NCBI GenBank assembly: GCA_910587465.1
Contig: CAJUMS010000052.1
Coordinates: 1 to 18,454, forward strand
Length of the DNA: 18,454 bases
Source of the DNA: an uncultured Oscillospiraceae bacterium
GTDB taxonomy: Bacteria > Bacillota > Clostridia > Oscillospirales > Ruminococcaceae
Direction of reading: 5' to 3'
Shown: positions 6,742 to 13,816 of the stretch, piece by piece
Layout of the letters: every line of letters begins with the position of its first letter
How positions within the stretch are numbered: position 1 is the stretch's first letter
Program-made: the position numbers and the translations under genes
Notes under the pieces: generated by a model
The model's input: only the letters and a program-made list of their open reading frames with translations
Told to the model about the DNA's origin: nothing
Databases searched by the model: none

Positions 6742-8919
6742 TTACTGCTTTACAAAATGCACTACTTTTGATGTGAAATCTCCGTCAAGCTTAACAAATA
6801 TTCCCGCGTTCATAAGCGCGCTGCCGCTGAGTATCTCGCCTGTTTCCATGTTTTTGTAGCAGACGTCGGGCTCAAGACCCTTCAGCTTGACACGTCTGTT
6901 TCGGTAATTAGGTCTGCCGAGCACCTGAACGAATGTGAATACCGCCTCTGACTTATCCTTCGCGACAAACATCCACGCATCCCACATATTATCCTCAAAT
7001 ATATTGCCTATGCGGTACTGGTCACCCGTGCGGATAATGGGATTATACTTGTTGAAATCCGCTATCTGCGCGGGGATCGCGTCTCTGTCAGCCTGCGGTA
7101 TCCTTGTCACGTCAAGCTCGTAGCCAAAGGTTCCCACCATCGCAACGTTTCCTCTGGTGGAGAACGGCGTTGTACGCCCTACTGTGTGGTTCGGACAGTC
7201 GGAAACGTGCGCACCCATTGCGGAAACGGGATAGCATATGGACGTGCCGTGTTGAATTTTAAGCCGCTCGATAGCGTCTGTGTCGTCGGAACACCAGATC
7301 TGCGGCGAATAATAGAGCATTCCCGGGTCAAAGCGCGCTCCTCCGCCCGAACAGTTTTCGAGAAGGATATGCGGATAGTCGGTCGTTAGTCTGTTCATCA
7401 AGTCGTAAACGCCGAGTACATATCTGTGCCAAAGCTCGCGCTGTCGCTCCTTAGGCAGCGAAGTCGATCCGACCTCCGTCAGCTGACGATTCATATCCCA
7501 CTTGATATACTCAATATTCGCGCTGTCAAGAATGTTCTTCATCATGCCGTAAACGCAGTCGCGAACCTCCTTGTTGGAGTAGTCCAGAACATACTGCTCA
7601 CGCGACATGGTCATCTCTCTGCCGCGAACCTGAATAGCCCATTCGGGATGCTTTTTGTACAGCTCGCTGTCAGGCGAGATCATCTCCGGCTCAAACCAGA
7701 TACCGAACTTCATGCCAAGCTTGTTTACCTCGTCGACAAGGTACTTTAAGCCGCCTTTAAGCTTCTTTTCATAGACGAACCAGTCGCCGAGCGAGCTGTT
7801 GTCCGAATCTCTGTGACCAAACCAACCGTCATCCATAACCAGCATTTCAATGCCGAGCTTTGAAGCTTCCTTGGCAATGTTGATGAGCTTGTCAGTGTCA
7901 AATCCGAAATAAGTAGCCTCCCAGTTGTTGATCAGTATCGGGCGGCGCTTATCCTTGTATTCGCCGCGGATAAGGTGCTTTCTGTACAGATCGTGAAAGG
8001 TGCGCGACATCTTGCCGATACCCTCGTCCGAATAAATCATTACGACCTCGGGAGCGACAAATTCCTCACCCGTTTCGAGAAGCCAGTTGAAGTCAAAATG
8101 GTTAATTCCCATTACGGCTCTTGTATACTTGTTCTGAGTTACCTCAGCCTGCGCGAAAAAGTTGCCGCTGTATACGAAATTGAATCCATACGCCTCACCC
8201 GTGTCCTCGTCCGCGTTATGGGAAACAAGCGCCATAAACGGGTTGTTCTGGTGGGAGGATTCTCCCTTTACGGAATCTATCCCCTGCTTGCCGTGGTGGA
8301 GCTTGGAACGCTCCATAATGCGCTCTCTCGCCCAGCTTCCGTTAAGGGTGATAAAATCGTAGCCGTCGTTGTCAAAGTCAACGCACATGGACAGAACTCT
8401 CTTTACGTTGAGCGGAGCTTTACCCGTATTTTTCAAACGGACGCTTCTTGTGATGACGTTCAGCTCATTAAATACTGTGTAAAGCAGCATCGCTTCAAGT
8501 CCCGTGTGCTTGTCTATACAAGTGATCTCAAGCGTTTCAGCTTCGTTTTCATTCGCAAACGTCGACGGAAGTCCATCCAAAGTGGGTTTGCCCTTGTACA
8601 CCTTATGTGAAACATACCGCAGGTCACAGGCGGTCATACCCTCGTCGTCCATTACCATAAGGCATGGCTCGCGGTAATCTCCCGTTCCGTGACAAGGGTA
8701 CTCAAAAGCGGTCTGATCCATAAAGGTACCCATGTCGCGCATATTTGTCTTAGGTACCCAAGGGTTTTCTTCTAAACGGAGAAGAAAAGTAAGATCGTCT
8801 CCGCTTATTTTCTTCCCGTAATAACCGTGAATAAGAAATCCCTCGTCGATAACGCCGAAAACATAGCTTGCGTCCTTTGCGTCAAGCTGAAACATCCTGA
8901 TATCCTCGGCAAAGGTCAC
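6742..8919 (-). CDS. GH36 alpha-galactosidase
   Basis: It releases alpha-1,6-linked galactose from raffinose, stachyose, melibiose or galactomannan fragments, in the cytoplasm since no signal peptide is present. An N-terminal beta-supersandwich (IHGYYGKKIS, LRYVSHKVYKGKP, SSHQNNPFMAL) precedes a TIM barrel with NNWEATYF, DDGWFG and WFEPEM, nucleophile D475 in IKWDMNR and acid/base D545 in CSDDTD. The 70-residue nucleophile-acid/base spacing matches Geobacillus AgaA (D478/D548). The ATG at 9060 would give a 772-residue form, but it lies inside the spacer of the likely promoter, so translation must start later. GTG at 8919 gives 725 residues and a family-like N-terminus (TFAEDIRMFQL). ATG at 8895 has a better ribosome-binding site (GAGG, 8-nt spacing) and is a real alternative. 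The gene is monocistronic, with the terminator at 6571-6616 downstream. Confidence 0.9.
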   Translation of the reverse strand: MTFAEDIRMFQLDAKDASYVFGVIDEGFLIHGYYGKKISGDDLTFLLRLEENPWVPKTNMRDMGTFMDQTAFEYPCHGTGDYREPCLMVMDDEGMTACDLRYVSHKVYKGKPTLDGLPSTFANENEAETLEITCIDKHTGLEAMLLYTVFNELNVITRSVRLKNTGKAPLNVKRVLSMCVDFDNDGYDFITLNGSWARERIMERSKLHHGKQGIDSVKGESSHQNNPFMALVSHNADEDTGEAYGFNFVYSGNFFAQAEVTQNKYTRAVMGINHFDFNWLLETGEEFVAPEVVMIYSDEGIGKMSRTFHDLYRKHLIRGEYKDKRRPILINNWEATYFGFDTDKLINIAKEASKLGIEMLVMDDGWFGHRDSDNSSLGDWFVYEKKLKGGLKYLVDEVNKLGMKFGIWFEPEMISPDSELYKKHPEWAIQVRGREMTMSREQYVLDYSNKEVRDCVYGMMKNILDSANIEYIKWDMNRQLTEVGSTSLPKERQRELWHRYVLGVYDLMNRLTTDYPHILLENCSGGGARFDPGMLYYSPQIWCSDDTDAIERLKIQHGTSICYPVSAMGAHVSDCPNHTVGRTTPFSTRGNVAMVGTFGYELDVTRIPQADRDAIPAQIADFNKYNPIIRTGDQYRIGNIFEDNMWDAWMFVAKDKSEAVFTFVQVLGRPNYRNRRVKLKGLEPDVCYKNMETGEILSGSALMNAGIFVKLDGDFTSKVVHFVKQ

Positions 8920-9050
8920 GTTGTCGTTTATCTGCCATGCCCACCTTTTGTATTCCTTATGATAATCGCGAATAATAATGCTCAACACATATCCGTCCTT
9001 TCTGTTTCGTAAATGCATAATGCCCCGCTTCTTAGGAGCAGTTCTCTTAT

Positions 9051-9079
9051 ATTCTACCATTACAAAACCGCACGGTCAA
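9051..9079 (-). promoter_or_regulatory. Probable promoter of the alpha-galactosidase gene
   Basis: Minus strand TTGACC (9079-9074), a 17-bp spacer, then TAGAAT (9056-9051). The spacer contains the ATG at 9060, which argues against that codon as the translation start. It predicts a leader of roughly 125 nt before the GTG at 8919. Confidence 0.65.
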
Positions 9080-9083
9080 GATT

Positions 9084-9111
9084 AAATTGTGAAACTTACG
9101 GTTTCAAATTT
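9084..9111. promoter_or_regulatory. Operator-like inverted repeat upstream of the alpha-galactosidase promoter
   Basis: AAATT-G-TGAAAC (9084-9095) and GTTTCA-AATTT (9101-9111) are inverted arms of 11 bp with one bulged base around the 5-nt spacer TTACG. It lies 5 bp upstream of the -35 element on the minus strand, a position suited to an activator. LacI/GalR- or AraC-type regulators bind sites of about this size; the actual protein is unknown. Confidence 0.55.
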
Positions 9112-9213
9112 CTAAAGTATGATTTGGCACTGCTCCCCGAAAAACGGACACTAAAAAATGACTGCCCCTCATGACGCCAACGGAATTTCACTTCGCATTT
9201 GTTGTCTAATCAT

Positions 9214-9236
9214 AACCACGCTTGAATCGCGTGGTT
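9214..9236 (-). repeat. IS200-type right-end hairpin
   Basis: AACCACGC (9214-9221) and GCGTGGTT (9229-9236) are perfect inverted arms around the 7-nt loop TTGAATC, about 80 bp past the transposase stop. IS200/IS605 transposases recognise such subterminal hairpins in single-stranded DNA. A second pair, CTTCAAG (9247-9253) / CTTGAAG (9273-9279), lies between it and the gene. Confidence 0.65.
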
Positions 9237-9315
9237 TACACTGGTGCTTCAAGCTCCTGATACCGGCTTGCGCTTGAAGGCGCATTGAAGGGTCTGGCAA
9301 CCGAATCTTTTTGGC

Positions 9316-9795
9316 TTATTGGTTCTTGCGACCCGTAAACGTGTCAATATACTCTTTCAGGGCTATCTGATCGTTTGCTATATTCTCGGTCAGTTGATTG
9401 CGAATGTACTCCTCTATCGCTTTCTTATTCTTTCCTACCGTGTCTACATAGTACCCTCGTACCGGAAATGCCGATTACCGTACCTGTACTTCAAATTCGC
9501 GTGCCCATCAAATATCATCAGAGAACTCTTACCTTTCATATATCCCATAAAGTTCGCCACGCTCATATGCGGCGGTATTTCTACCAACATATGTATATGA
9601 TCCGGACATGCTTTTGCTTCTATTATATTCACTTTCTTTTGTTCACATAACTGCCGCAGATTTTTCCCTATGTCCGCCTTTATCTGTCCATATATTATCT
9701 GTCTCCTGTATTTCAGCGCAAATACTATATGGTACTTGCAATTCCACTTGGAATGTGATAAACTATGGTTCTTTTCCTTTACTTAAGGATACCAT
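9316..9795 (-). pseudogene. tnpA: IS200/IS605 Y1 transposase TnpA, two frameshifts
   Basis: The central open part (NIIEAKACPDHIHMLVEIPP, then SVANFMGYMKGKSSLMIFD) is a classic IS200 TnpA, with the HUH pair in HIH. Reading past the breaks restores the rest. Upstream, the frame encodes NHSLSHSKWNCKYHIVF and KYRRQIIYGQ but joins the ATG at 9795 only if one G (C at 9776-9777 on the plus strand) is removed. Downstream, YEG should continue as YYVDTVG, but one G is missing (near 9454-9456). The frame then runs through EEYIRNQL, which holds the likely catalytic Tyr, to the TAA at 9316. With both repaired it would be a normal-length protein of about 159 residues. As it stands it stops early and lacks its catalytic Tyr, so it is inactive. 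Confidence 0.85.
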
Positions 9796-9803
9796 AAAGT
9801 TCT

Positions 9804-11423
9804 TTAATCAATTTTCCCGACGAAGCGGTAGAAAATCTCGATCTCCTGTGTTCTGCTGCCGTTTTCATCGTTCTCGGCTTGGTGAATCACGATTTTGTCG
9901 ATCAACTCGTTCAGCAGCGGCGCGGTGAGCTCCGTCAGTTCGGTGTACTTGCGAATAAGCGACAGCCATTTTTCTGCTCCGTCGGCATCCTGCGCCGATT
10001 TATCAAGCTTGGCTTGAAGTTCCTGCTTTTTGCTTTCAAGCTGCGTCTGCTCCTCTTGATATTTCGCCGAGAGCATTGCAAAGTTGCGTTCGGTGATTGC
10101 CTCTTTGGCTCTGTCCTCGTACATCCTGGCGAACAAGTTATCCAACTCCTGCAGACGCTTTTCGATTTTCAATAGTTCCTTTTTGGAACTTGTGTTTTCT
10201 TTTTCACGCTGCTTATCACCGCTCTTCAACAGCCGCTGAAGCAGTTTACTGTCGTCCTTTTCATGGACCTGTGCGATCCAATATTGCAGTCTGCCGAGTA
10301 CGACGACGTATATCACATCATACCGAATATAGTGACTCGAGCATTTATCCTTGCCGTATTCGCTATAGTTTGTACACATATAATATTGTCTTTCCCTTGA
10401 CCTTGCGGTTGCATTTCTGCGCATATATCGCAATACCCGACCGCAGTCAGCGCACTTCAGAAGTCCGGCGAAAATTTGCGTTTCACCGCTTTTTTTAGGA
10501 CGTTTTCGGCTTTCAATATGAGCGTGAGCCTGATCCCAGACATCCTTTGAAATAATAGGCTCGTGAGTATTTTCTACGGTATACCACTCGTCTTTTGGTC
10601 TGAGAACCTTTTTCTTGTTCCTGAACGATATAGCGGTCTGCTTGTTGTGAACGCTGTTCCCGATGTACACCTCGCTGGAGAGGATCGCTTTGACCATAGC
10701 CGTTGACCATTGATGTCGTTTGTTTTCCGGCTGTCCCTCGAAAACGTGAGCGAACGTTCCGTACTTTTGATAGTTCAGCCACGCGGGAGTCGGGATATGC
10801 TCATCGTCAAGCATATGGCGGATTTTGGATGCTCCAACCCCATGCGCGGCGAGATCGAATATCTTTTCAACTATCCACCGCGCGTCCTCATCGGGTATGA
10901 GCTTTCCCTTGATTTCGGGATGCCATTTGTAGCCTATCGGAGCGCATGGACTATAATATGCTCCGTTCAAAAAACGTGTACGCATAGCTGCCTTGACTTT
11001 TTTACTGGTCTGCCGGGCGTGCATTTCGTTGAGAATGTTCAGGAACGGCGCAATCTCGCTTTCGCCTTTCTCGCTGTCCACACCATCGCTGACCGCGATA
11101 TATCTTACGCCCTTTGACGGGAAGTAGAAGTCGGTGTATTGCCCCGTGAGAATGTAATTTCTGCCGAGCCTTGACAGGTCTTTTGTGATAACGCAGTTGA
11201 TTTTCCCATCCTCGATATCATCGATCATGCGCTGAAAACTCGGTCTGTCGAAGTTTGTGCCACTCCATCCGTCGTCAACATACTCTCCGATAATGTTGAG
11301 ATTTTGCTCTCTGCAATACTGAGTAAGCATATCGCGCTGCGTGGATATGCTGCCGCTCTCTCCCTTCAGTTCGTCGTCGCGGCTGAGCCTCAGATAAAGT
11401 GCCGTGTTATATTGTTGTTTCAT
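9804..11423 (-). CDS. Large serine recombinase, TnpX/TndX-type
   Basis: It excises and integrates the element by double-strand cleavage through a serine-DNA bond. The 539 residues show an N-terminal resolvase domain with catalytic S14 (LYLRLSRDDE), ISTQRDML, DDGWSGTNFDRP and the ITKDLSRLGRNY motif. A recombinase domain follows (APIGYKW, AWLNYQK, HQWSTAMVKAILSSEVYIGN), then a zinc beta-ribbon with CADCG and a second Cys pair in YMCTNYSEYGKDKC, and a coiled coil near 400-490. The end (EIFYRFVGKID) is typical, so the gene appears intact. A longer ATG start at 11450 exists, but GAGGAGG eight bases before the ATG at 11423 decides the start. Its own promoter with an overlapping inverted repeat lies at 11451-11509. 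Confidence 0.93.
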   Translation of the reverse strand: MKQQYNTALYLRLSRDDELKGESGSISTQRDMLTQYCREQNLNIIGEYVDDGWSGTNFDRPSFQRMIDDIEDGKINCVITKDLSRLGRNYILTGQYTDFYFPSKGVRYIAVSDGVDSEKGESEIAPFLNILNEMHARQTSKKVKAAMRTRFLNGAYYSPCAPIGYKWHPEIKGKLIPDEDARWIVEKIFDLAAHGVGASKIRHMLDDEHIPTPAWLNYQKYGTFAHVFEGQPENKRHQWSTAMVKAILSSEVYIGNSVHNKQTAISFRNKKKVLRPKDEWYTVENTHEPIISKDVWDQAHAHIESRKRPKKSGETQIFAGLLKCADCGRVLRYMRRNATARSRERQYYMCTNYSEYGKDKCSSHYIRYDVIYVVVLGRLQYWIAQVHEKDDSKLLQRLLKSGDKQREKENTSSKKELLKIEKRLQELDNLFARMYEDRAKEAITERNFAMLSAKYQEEQTQLESKKQELQAKLDKSAQDADGAEKWLSLIRKYTELTELTAPLLNELIDKIVIHQAENDENGSRTQEIEIFYRFVGKID

Positions 11424-11450
11424 TAAATTAACCTCCTCGTTCCGAAACAA

Positions 11451-11498
11451 CCCGCATTACAACACATTGCTTTCAACAACACTATACCATAATGCGGG
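11451..11498. promoter_or_regulatory. Inverted repeat overlapping the recombinase promoter
   Basis: CCCGCATTA (11451-11459) and TAATGCGGG (11490-11498) are perfect 9-bp inverted arms 30 bp apart. The upstream arm falls in the promoter spacer and the downstream arm about 22 bp past the -10. The pair brackets the probable transcription start, a classic repressor layout. The RHH protein encoded upstream is a candidate ligand, by inference only. Confidence 0.55.
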
Positions 11499-11509
11499 CG
11501 TAATGTCCA
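11481..11509 (-). promoter_or_regulatory. Probable recombinase promoter
   Basis: Minus strand TGGACA (11509-11504), a 17-bp spacer, TATAGT (11486-11481), about 58 bp before the recombinase ATG. It lies just past the stop of the TnpW-like gene, so recombinase can be expressed separately from the upstream genes. Confidence 0.65.
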
Positions 11510-11526
11510 GCGGTTTTTTGAGAAAA

Positions 11527-11778
11527 TTATCCCGCTATCTGGGTGCGTTTCTCGTACCTAATCGCGCTTTCCACAAGGTCAAGAGCGGTCACCTTTGTTT
11601 CGGCGAAGTGCTCCTTGATCTTAATTCTCGTCTTACCGCTGACGTAGTACAGCACGTTATCTATCACGGAAAATCCGTCTTTAACGGGTAACGAATTTTC
11701 GATAATTGCCTCGGCGCGTCTGCTGAAAAACAGCAGGCAAGACTTGAAAAATAATTTCATTCTGTTATATTGGGTCAT
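11527..11778 (-). CDS. Small element protein, TnpW-like
   Basis: This 83-residue basic protein lies directly before the recombinase. The central pattern (VLYYVSGKTRIKIKEHF, then TKVTALDLVESAIRYE) resembles the small TnpW family that accompanies TnpX-type recombinases: a Val-rich strand, a conserved Phe, a short linker with Thr and Asp, then a helix. TnpW function is not well established; an accessory role in recombination is usually assumed. Its ATG overlaps the RHH gene's stop codon (ATGA), so the two are translationally coupled. The first 20 residues are unusually hydrophobic and basic and could mean that a later start is used. The family assignment is tentative. Confidence 0.65.
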   Translation of the reverse strand: MTQYNRMKLFFKSCLLFFSRRAEAIIENSLPVKDGFSVIDNVLYYVSGKTRIKIKEHFAETKVTALDLVESAIRYEKRTQIAG

Positions 11779-12263
11779 ATATCATCCTCCATAAAATCAT
11801 AATCGTCTACCGTGTACTCGTCAATAATTGTATCGTCCGTGCCACCCCTTGCGGATAATTTTTGCTCCGCGAATTCCCGATTATTTCTCGCGATCAGATC
11901 GTCAAGGTTGATTTTTCCACGAGTTCTGCGAACATTTCTGATCGCCTCTTTGCGATATTCCTCCATGACTTTCGGAGGAACATCTGCCAGCTCCGACAAG
12001 AGCATGATGATCATCTCGACCTCAACTGCGTACCGAAACAGTCCCTTTGAGATTTTCGTAACGCCCGCCTCGCTGCCCTTGACGATCTCTCCGGCAAGCT
12101 CTTTTGCGATAATATTTTTCTGCTTGCCAAGCTCCAGATCGGAGACATATTTCTGAATTGCCGCCGCGATAAATTCCGAACGTGACCTTGAATGCTCCGC
12201 TGCATATCTGTCGCATAACTGAAACGTTTCATCGTCTAAGCTGATTCCTATTTTATTTGCCAT
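11775..12263 (-). CDS. Ribbon-helix-helix (CopG/Arc-type) DNA-binding protein
   Basis: The 162-residue protein opens with a textbook RHH fold: strand KIGISLDDET, then helices FQLCDRYAAEH and SRSEFIAAAIQKYV, with the RSRSEF turn. A predicted helical middle (ELAGEIVKG, YAVEVEMIIMLLSELAD) and an acidic tail (DDYDFMEDDI) follow. RHH dimers bind short inverted or direct repeats. In mobile elements they act as repressors or, like MobC and relaxosome accessories, at oriT; here I infer one of these roles. GGAGG lies seven bases before the ATG. A hairpin-forming inverted repeat directly upstream (12279-12306) is a candidate autoregulatory site, and the one at 11451-11498 is a second candidate target. 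It is translationally coupled to the TnpW-like gene. Confidence 0.85.
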   Translation of the reverse strand: MANKIGISLDDETFQLCDRYAAEHSRSRSEFIAAAIQKYVSDLELGKQKNIIAKELAGEIVKGSEAGVTKISKGLFRYAVEVEMIIMLLSELADVPPKVMEEYRKEAIRNVRRTRGKINLDDLIARNNREFAEQKLSARGGTDDTIIDEYTVDDYDFMEDDI

Positions 12264-12278
12264 TAAACCTCCATTTCC

Positions 12279-12306
12279 TGCGGTATGACCTTTTTATGTC
12301 ACCGCA
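12279..12306. promoter_or_regulatory. Inverted repeat just upstream of the RHH gene
   Basis: TGCGGT (12279-12284) and ACCGCA (12301-12306) enclose inner GAC/GTC arms and a T-rich loop. It sits about 8 bp upstream of the RHH gene's Shine-Dalgarno sequence, suited to autoregulation by the RHH protein or to mRNA folding. Confidence 0.45.
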
Positions 12307-12417
12307 TTTCCCATTGTTGTCGCATTCACAGTGTTTTTTCTTTCGAAGTGACACCTATGTTTCATACTTTTGCTTTTCTTGACATCAAACTTCGCCTACC
12401 GCAAATGGCTTTACAAT

Positions 12418-12438
12418 GCGGTCGGCTTTGCCGTCCGC
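12418..12438. repeat. GC-rich hairpin in the RHH upstream region
   Basis: GCGGTCGGC (12418-12426) and GCCGTCCGC (12430-12438) pair around a TTT loop with one mismatch. There is no T-run on either strand, so it is not an obvious terminator. In the gap between a replication-type ATPase and an RHH protein it is a candidate oriT or origin element, by inference only. Confidence 0.4.
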
Positions 12439-12521
12439 TGTGATTGCAGCACCGCTGCTTTAACCTGCTTAAAAATCATACCCTCATATCTGTTCGAGTC
12501 AGCCGTGAAATATGGGGAATT

Positions 12522-12665
12522 TTATATTTCATTTTCCCTGTGAGCTGCCCTGCCCAAACCCGCGCAGAAACGGCTCAAATTTCGCTCCGAATCTGCTCGA
12601 CGAGGAGTTACTCTACTCTGCTGAAACCTTCGCTCAAATCGGCGGAAATCCGCCCAAACAGCCAT
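12522..12665 (-). CDS. Possible 47-residue Arg-rich peptide downstream of the AAA ATPase
   Basis: The ORF starts 2 nt after the ATPase stop codon (TAG-TG-ATG) and encodes MAVWADFRRFERRFQQSR followed by more Arg-rich sequence, ending AHRENEI. The tight spacing would allow translational coupling, but no ribosome-binding site is visible and the start codon lies in the last iteron-like unit. Nine or more Arg residues in 47 suggest nucleic-acid binding if it is translated. I do not recognise a family, and it could be chance. Confidence 0.3.
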   Translation of the reverse strand: MAVWADFRRFERRFQQSRVTPRRADSERNLSRFCAGLGRAAHRENEI

Positions 12666-12805
12666 CACTATTTCAAGGCCGTGCCGTCACTCTCATAACT
12701 GCCGTCACTATTGTCAAACCGCATTGTCAAAGCATTTGCAAGATATGGAGTGACGGCAGTGACGGCTATTTCTACCCACAGTTGGCAGCCGTCACTGCTG
12801 TCACT
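12661..12805. repeat. Iteron-like array of a 9-bp unit (AGTGACGGC)
   Basis: Seven copies of AGTGACGGC or one-base variants lie in 145 bp. In GCCGTCACT orientation on the plus strand they are at 12661-12669 (GCCATCACT), 12683-12691, 12701-12709, 12788-12796 and 12797-12805 (GCTGTCACT). In the opposite orientation they are at 12749-12757 and 12758-12766. The tandem pairs 12749-12766 and 12788-12805 form an 18-bp inverted repeat with one mismatch and a 21-nt loop. Six copies are inside the 3' end of the AAA ATPase gene and in phase with its codons (SDG in one orientation, AVT in the other). The seventh spans its stop codon. Confidence 0.75.
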
Positions 12806-13762
12806 TTTGCAGTCGTATTTCAAAACGATAAACCGCTGTCCGCACGAACGTTTTATCTCAAAGGTCACCCCAAAGCTTTTCAGCTCTATGCCGTGCTGAA
12901 CAAGATTTTGAGTGATCTTGTTTGACGGAATTTCAACGCCAAATTGCATTTTCAACTCGCCTACCAGCATTGTAGCAGAGCCTTTGAAATATTTTTTCTC
13001 CAACATGAAATCGTGTATCATGAATGAAAAAGTATCGCACGGCTTAGGAATTATTTTCTCCTCGGCAATCCAGCGGGAGCCTTCACGTTTCAAATGCAGT
13101 TCAAGATTTTCGATATCGCGACCAACGCAATGCAGAGTAACCTCGCCGCTGCCTCGCTGCTTTTCGATCATCACCATGCTCCCATCGACGCAACCGCTGA
13201 TCCCTGTCGTTCCCGAAATCATGTTGAACGGATCATTGTCGCGGCATTTTCGAGTATGGTGGACTATCAGGATCGCGATTTGCAGCTTGTCCGCGAGATT
13301 TTTCAAGATTGAAAGCTCCTTGTAGTCGGAAGCGTAGCTCGATTCATCTCCCGAGCGTATCTTCTGTAAGGTATCTATGATGATTATTTTCAGATCCATG
13401 TGCTGTAACTTGAAGTTTTCGATCTGCTTTTCGAGAATGTCGCCGAGTGTACCTGCCATAATAGCAAAGTGGAGATTTTCGTTTGGTTCGCTTGTCAACT
13501 CAAACAAGCGGTTCTGTATTCGCGTGTAGCTGTCCTCCAAGCATAGATAGAGTGCCGTGCCTTGTTTCGTTTCCCGTCCGAGTAATTTTTCTCCTTTCGC
13601 AATGCTGAGAGCCATGTCAAGTGCCAGCCATGACTTCCCGACCTTTGGCGCTCCCGCCAAGATGAACAGCCCCGTTGAGATCATTCCGTCAATACAGAAT
13701 TCAATCGGCTTGAGCGGCGTGGTCATCAGCTGTTCGCAGTTTACGGTTTCAAGTTTTTTCAA
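12668..13762 (-). CDS. AAA/RecA-like ATPase, RepA-type helicase domain
   Basis: The 364 residues contain a RecA-like ATPase core of the AAA_25/RepA (RSF1010 hexameric helicase) kind: Walker A GAPKVGKS (37-44), LYLCLEDS near 71-78, Walker B IIIIDTLQ with D130, and the LIVHHTRK sensor motif with a GTTGISGCVD segment after it. In integrated elements such proteins are thought to support element replication; that role is inferred. The C-terminal region after about residue 240 is a probable winged-helix-like DNA-binding part (IHDFML, MLVGELKMQF, SNKITQNL) ending in a low-complexity SDG/AVT tail encoded by the iteron-like array. The start is TTG at 13762, fixed by AAGGAGG eight bases upstream. Its right flank (13797-13816) carries a short inverted repeat GTTAA/TTAAC. 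Confidence 0.85.
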   Translation of the reverse strand: MKKLETVNCEQLMTTPLKPIEFCIDGMISTGLFILAGAPKVGKSWLALDMALSIAKGEKLLGRETKQGTALYLCLEDSYTRIQNRLFELTSEPNENLHFAIMAGTLGDILEKQIENFKLQHMDLKIIIIDTLQKIRSGDESSYASDYKELSILKNLADKLQIAILIVHHTRKCRDNDPFNMISGTTGISGCVDGSMVMIEKQRGSGEVTLHCVGRDIENLELHLKREGSRWIAEEKIIPKPCDTFSFMIHDFMLEKKYFKGSATMLVGELKMQFGVEIPSNKITQNLVQHGIELKSFGVTFEIKRSCGQRFIVLKYDCKSDSSDGCQLWVEIAVTAVTPYLANALTMRFDNSDGSYESDGTALK

Positions 13763-13816
13763 TAAGTTGTCCTCCTTTTTGATGTTAATTTGGGAGTTAA
13801 TAAAAATATGTTAACA

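Larger units (their letters stand above)
9200..9795 (-). mobile_element. IS200/IS605-type insertion sequence remnant
   Basis: It consists of a degenerate Y1 transposase gene (9316-9795) and, past its 3' end, a perfect hairpin typical of the right end of this family (9214-9236). No tnpB is present. The left end cannot be located: the transposase start is 8 bp from the end of the serine recombinase gene, leaving no room for a normal left-end hairpin, so the copy may be truncated there or split by the neighbouring element. Confidence 0.7.
9804..13762 (-). mobile_element. Compact serine-recombinase element (IME-like), ends undefined
   Basis: Reading the minus strand: AAA ATPase, a possible 47-aa ORF, RHH protein, TnpW-like protein, large serine recombinase, all co-oriented. 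Recombinase-last order and the TnpW-like partner resemble Tn4451-type elements. No relaxase, coupling protein or cargo gene is present, so it is either a minimal element mobilised in trans or a reduced one. The recombinase stop at 9804 should be close to the left end. The right end lies somewhere between 13763 and the terminator near 14024. I could not define attachment sites. Confidence 0.6.

Noticed and set aside
8920..9060. N-terminal extension of the alpha-galactosidase starting at 9060
   Set aside because: The start codon lies within a likely promoter spacer, has no ribosome-binding site, and the extension does not resemble GH36 N-termini.
12512..12925. Plus-strand ORF with SDGSDG and AVTAVT segments
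   Set aside because: It is the mirror of the ATPase coding end. The peptides arise because the 9-bp repeats occur in both orientations.
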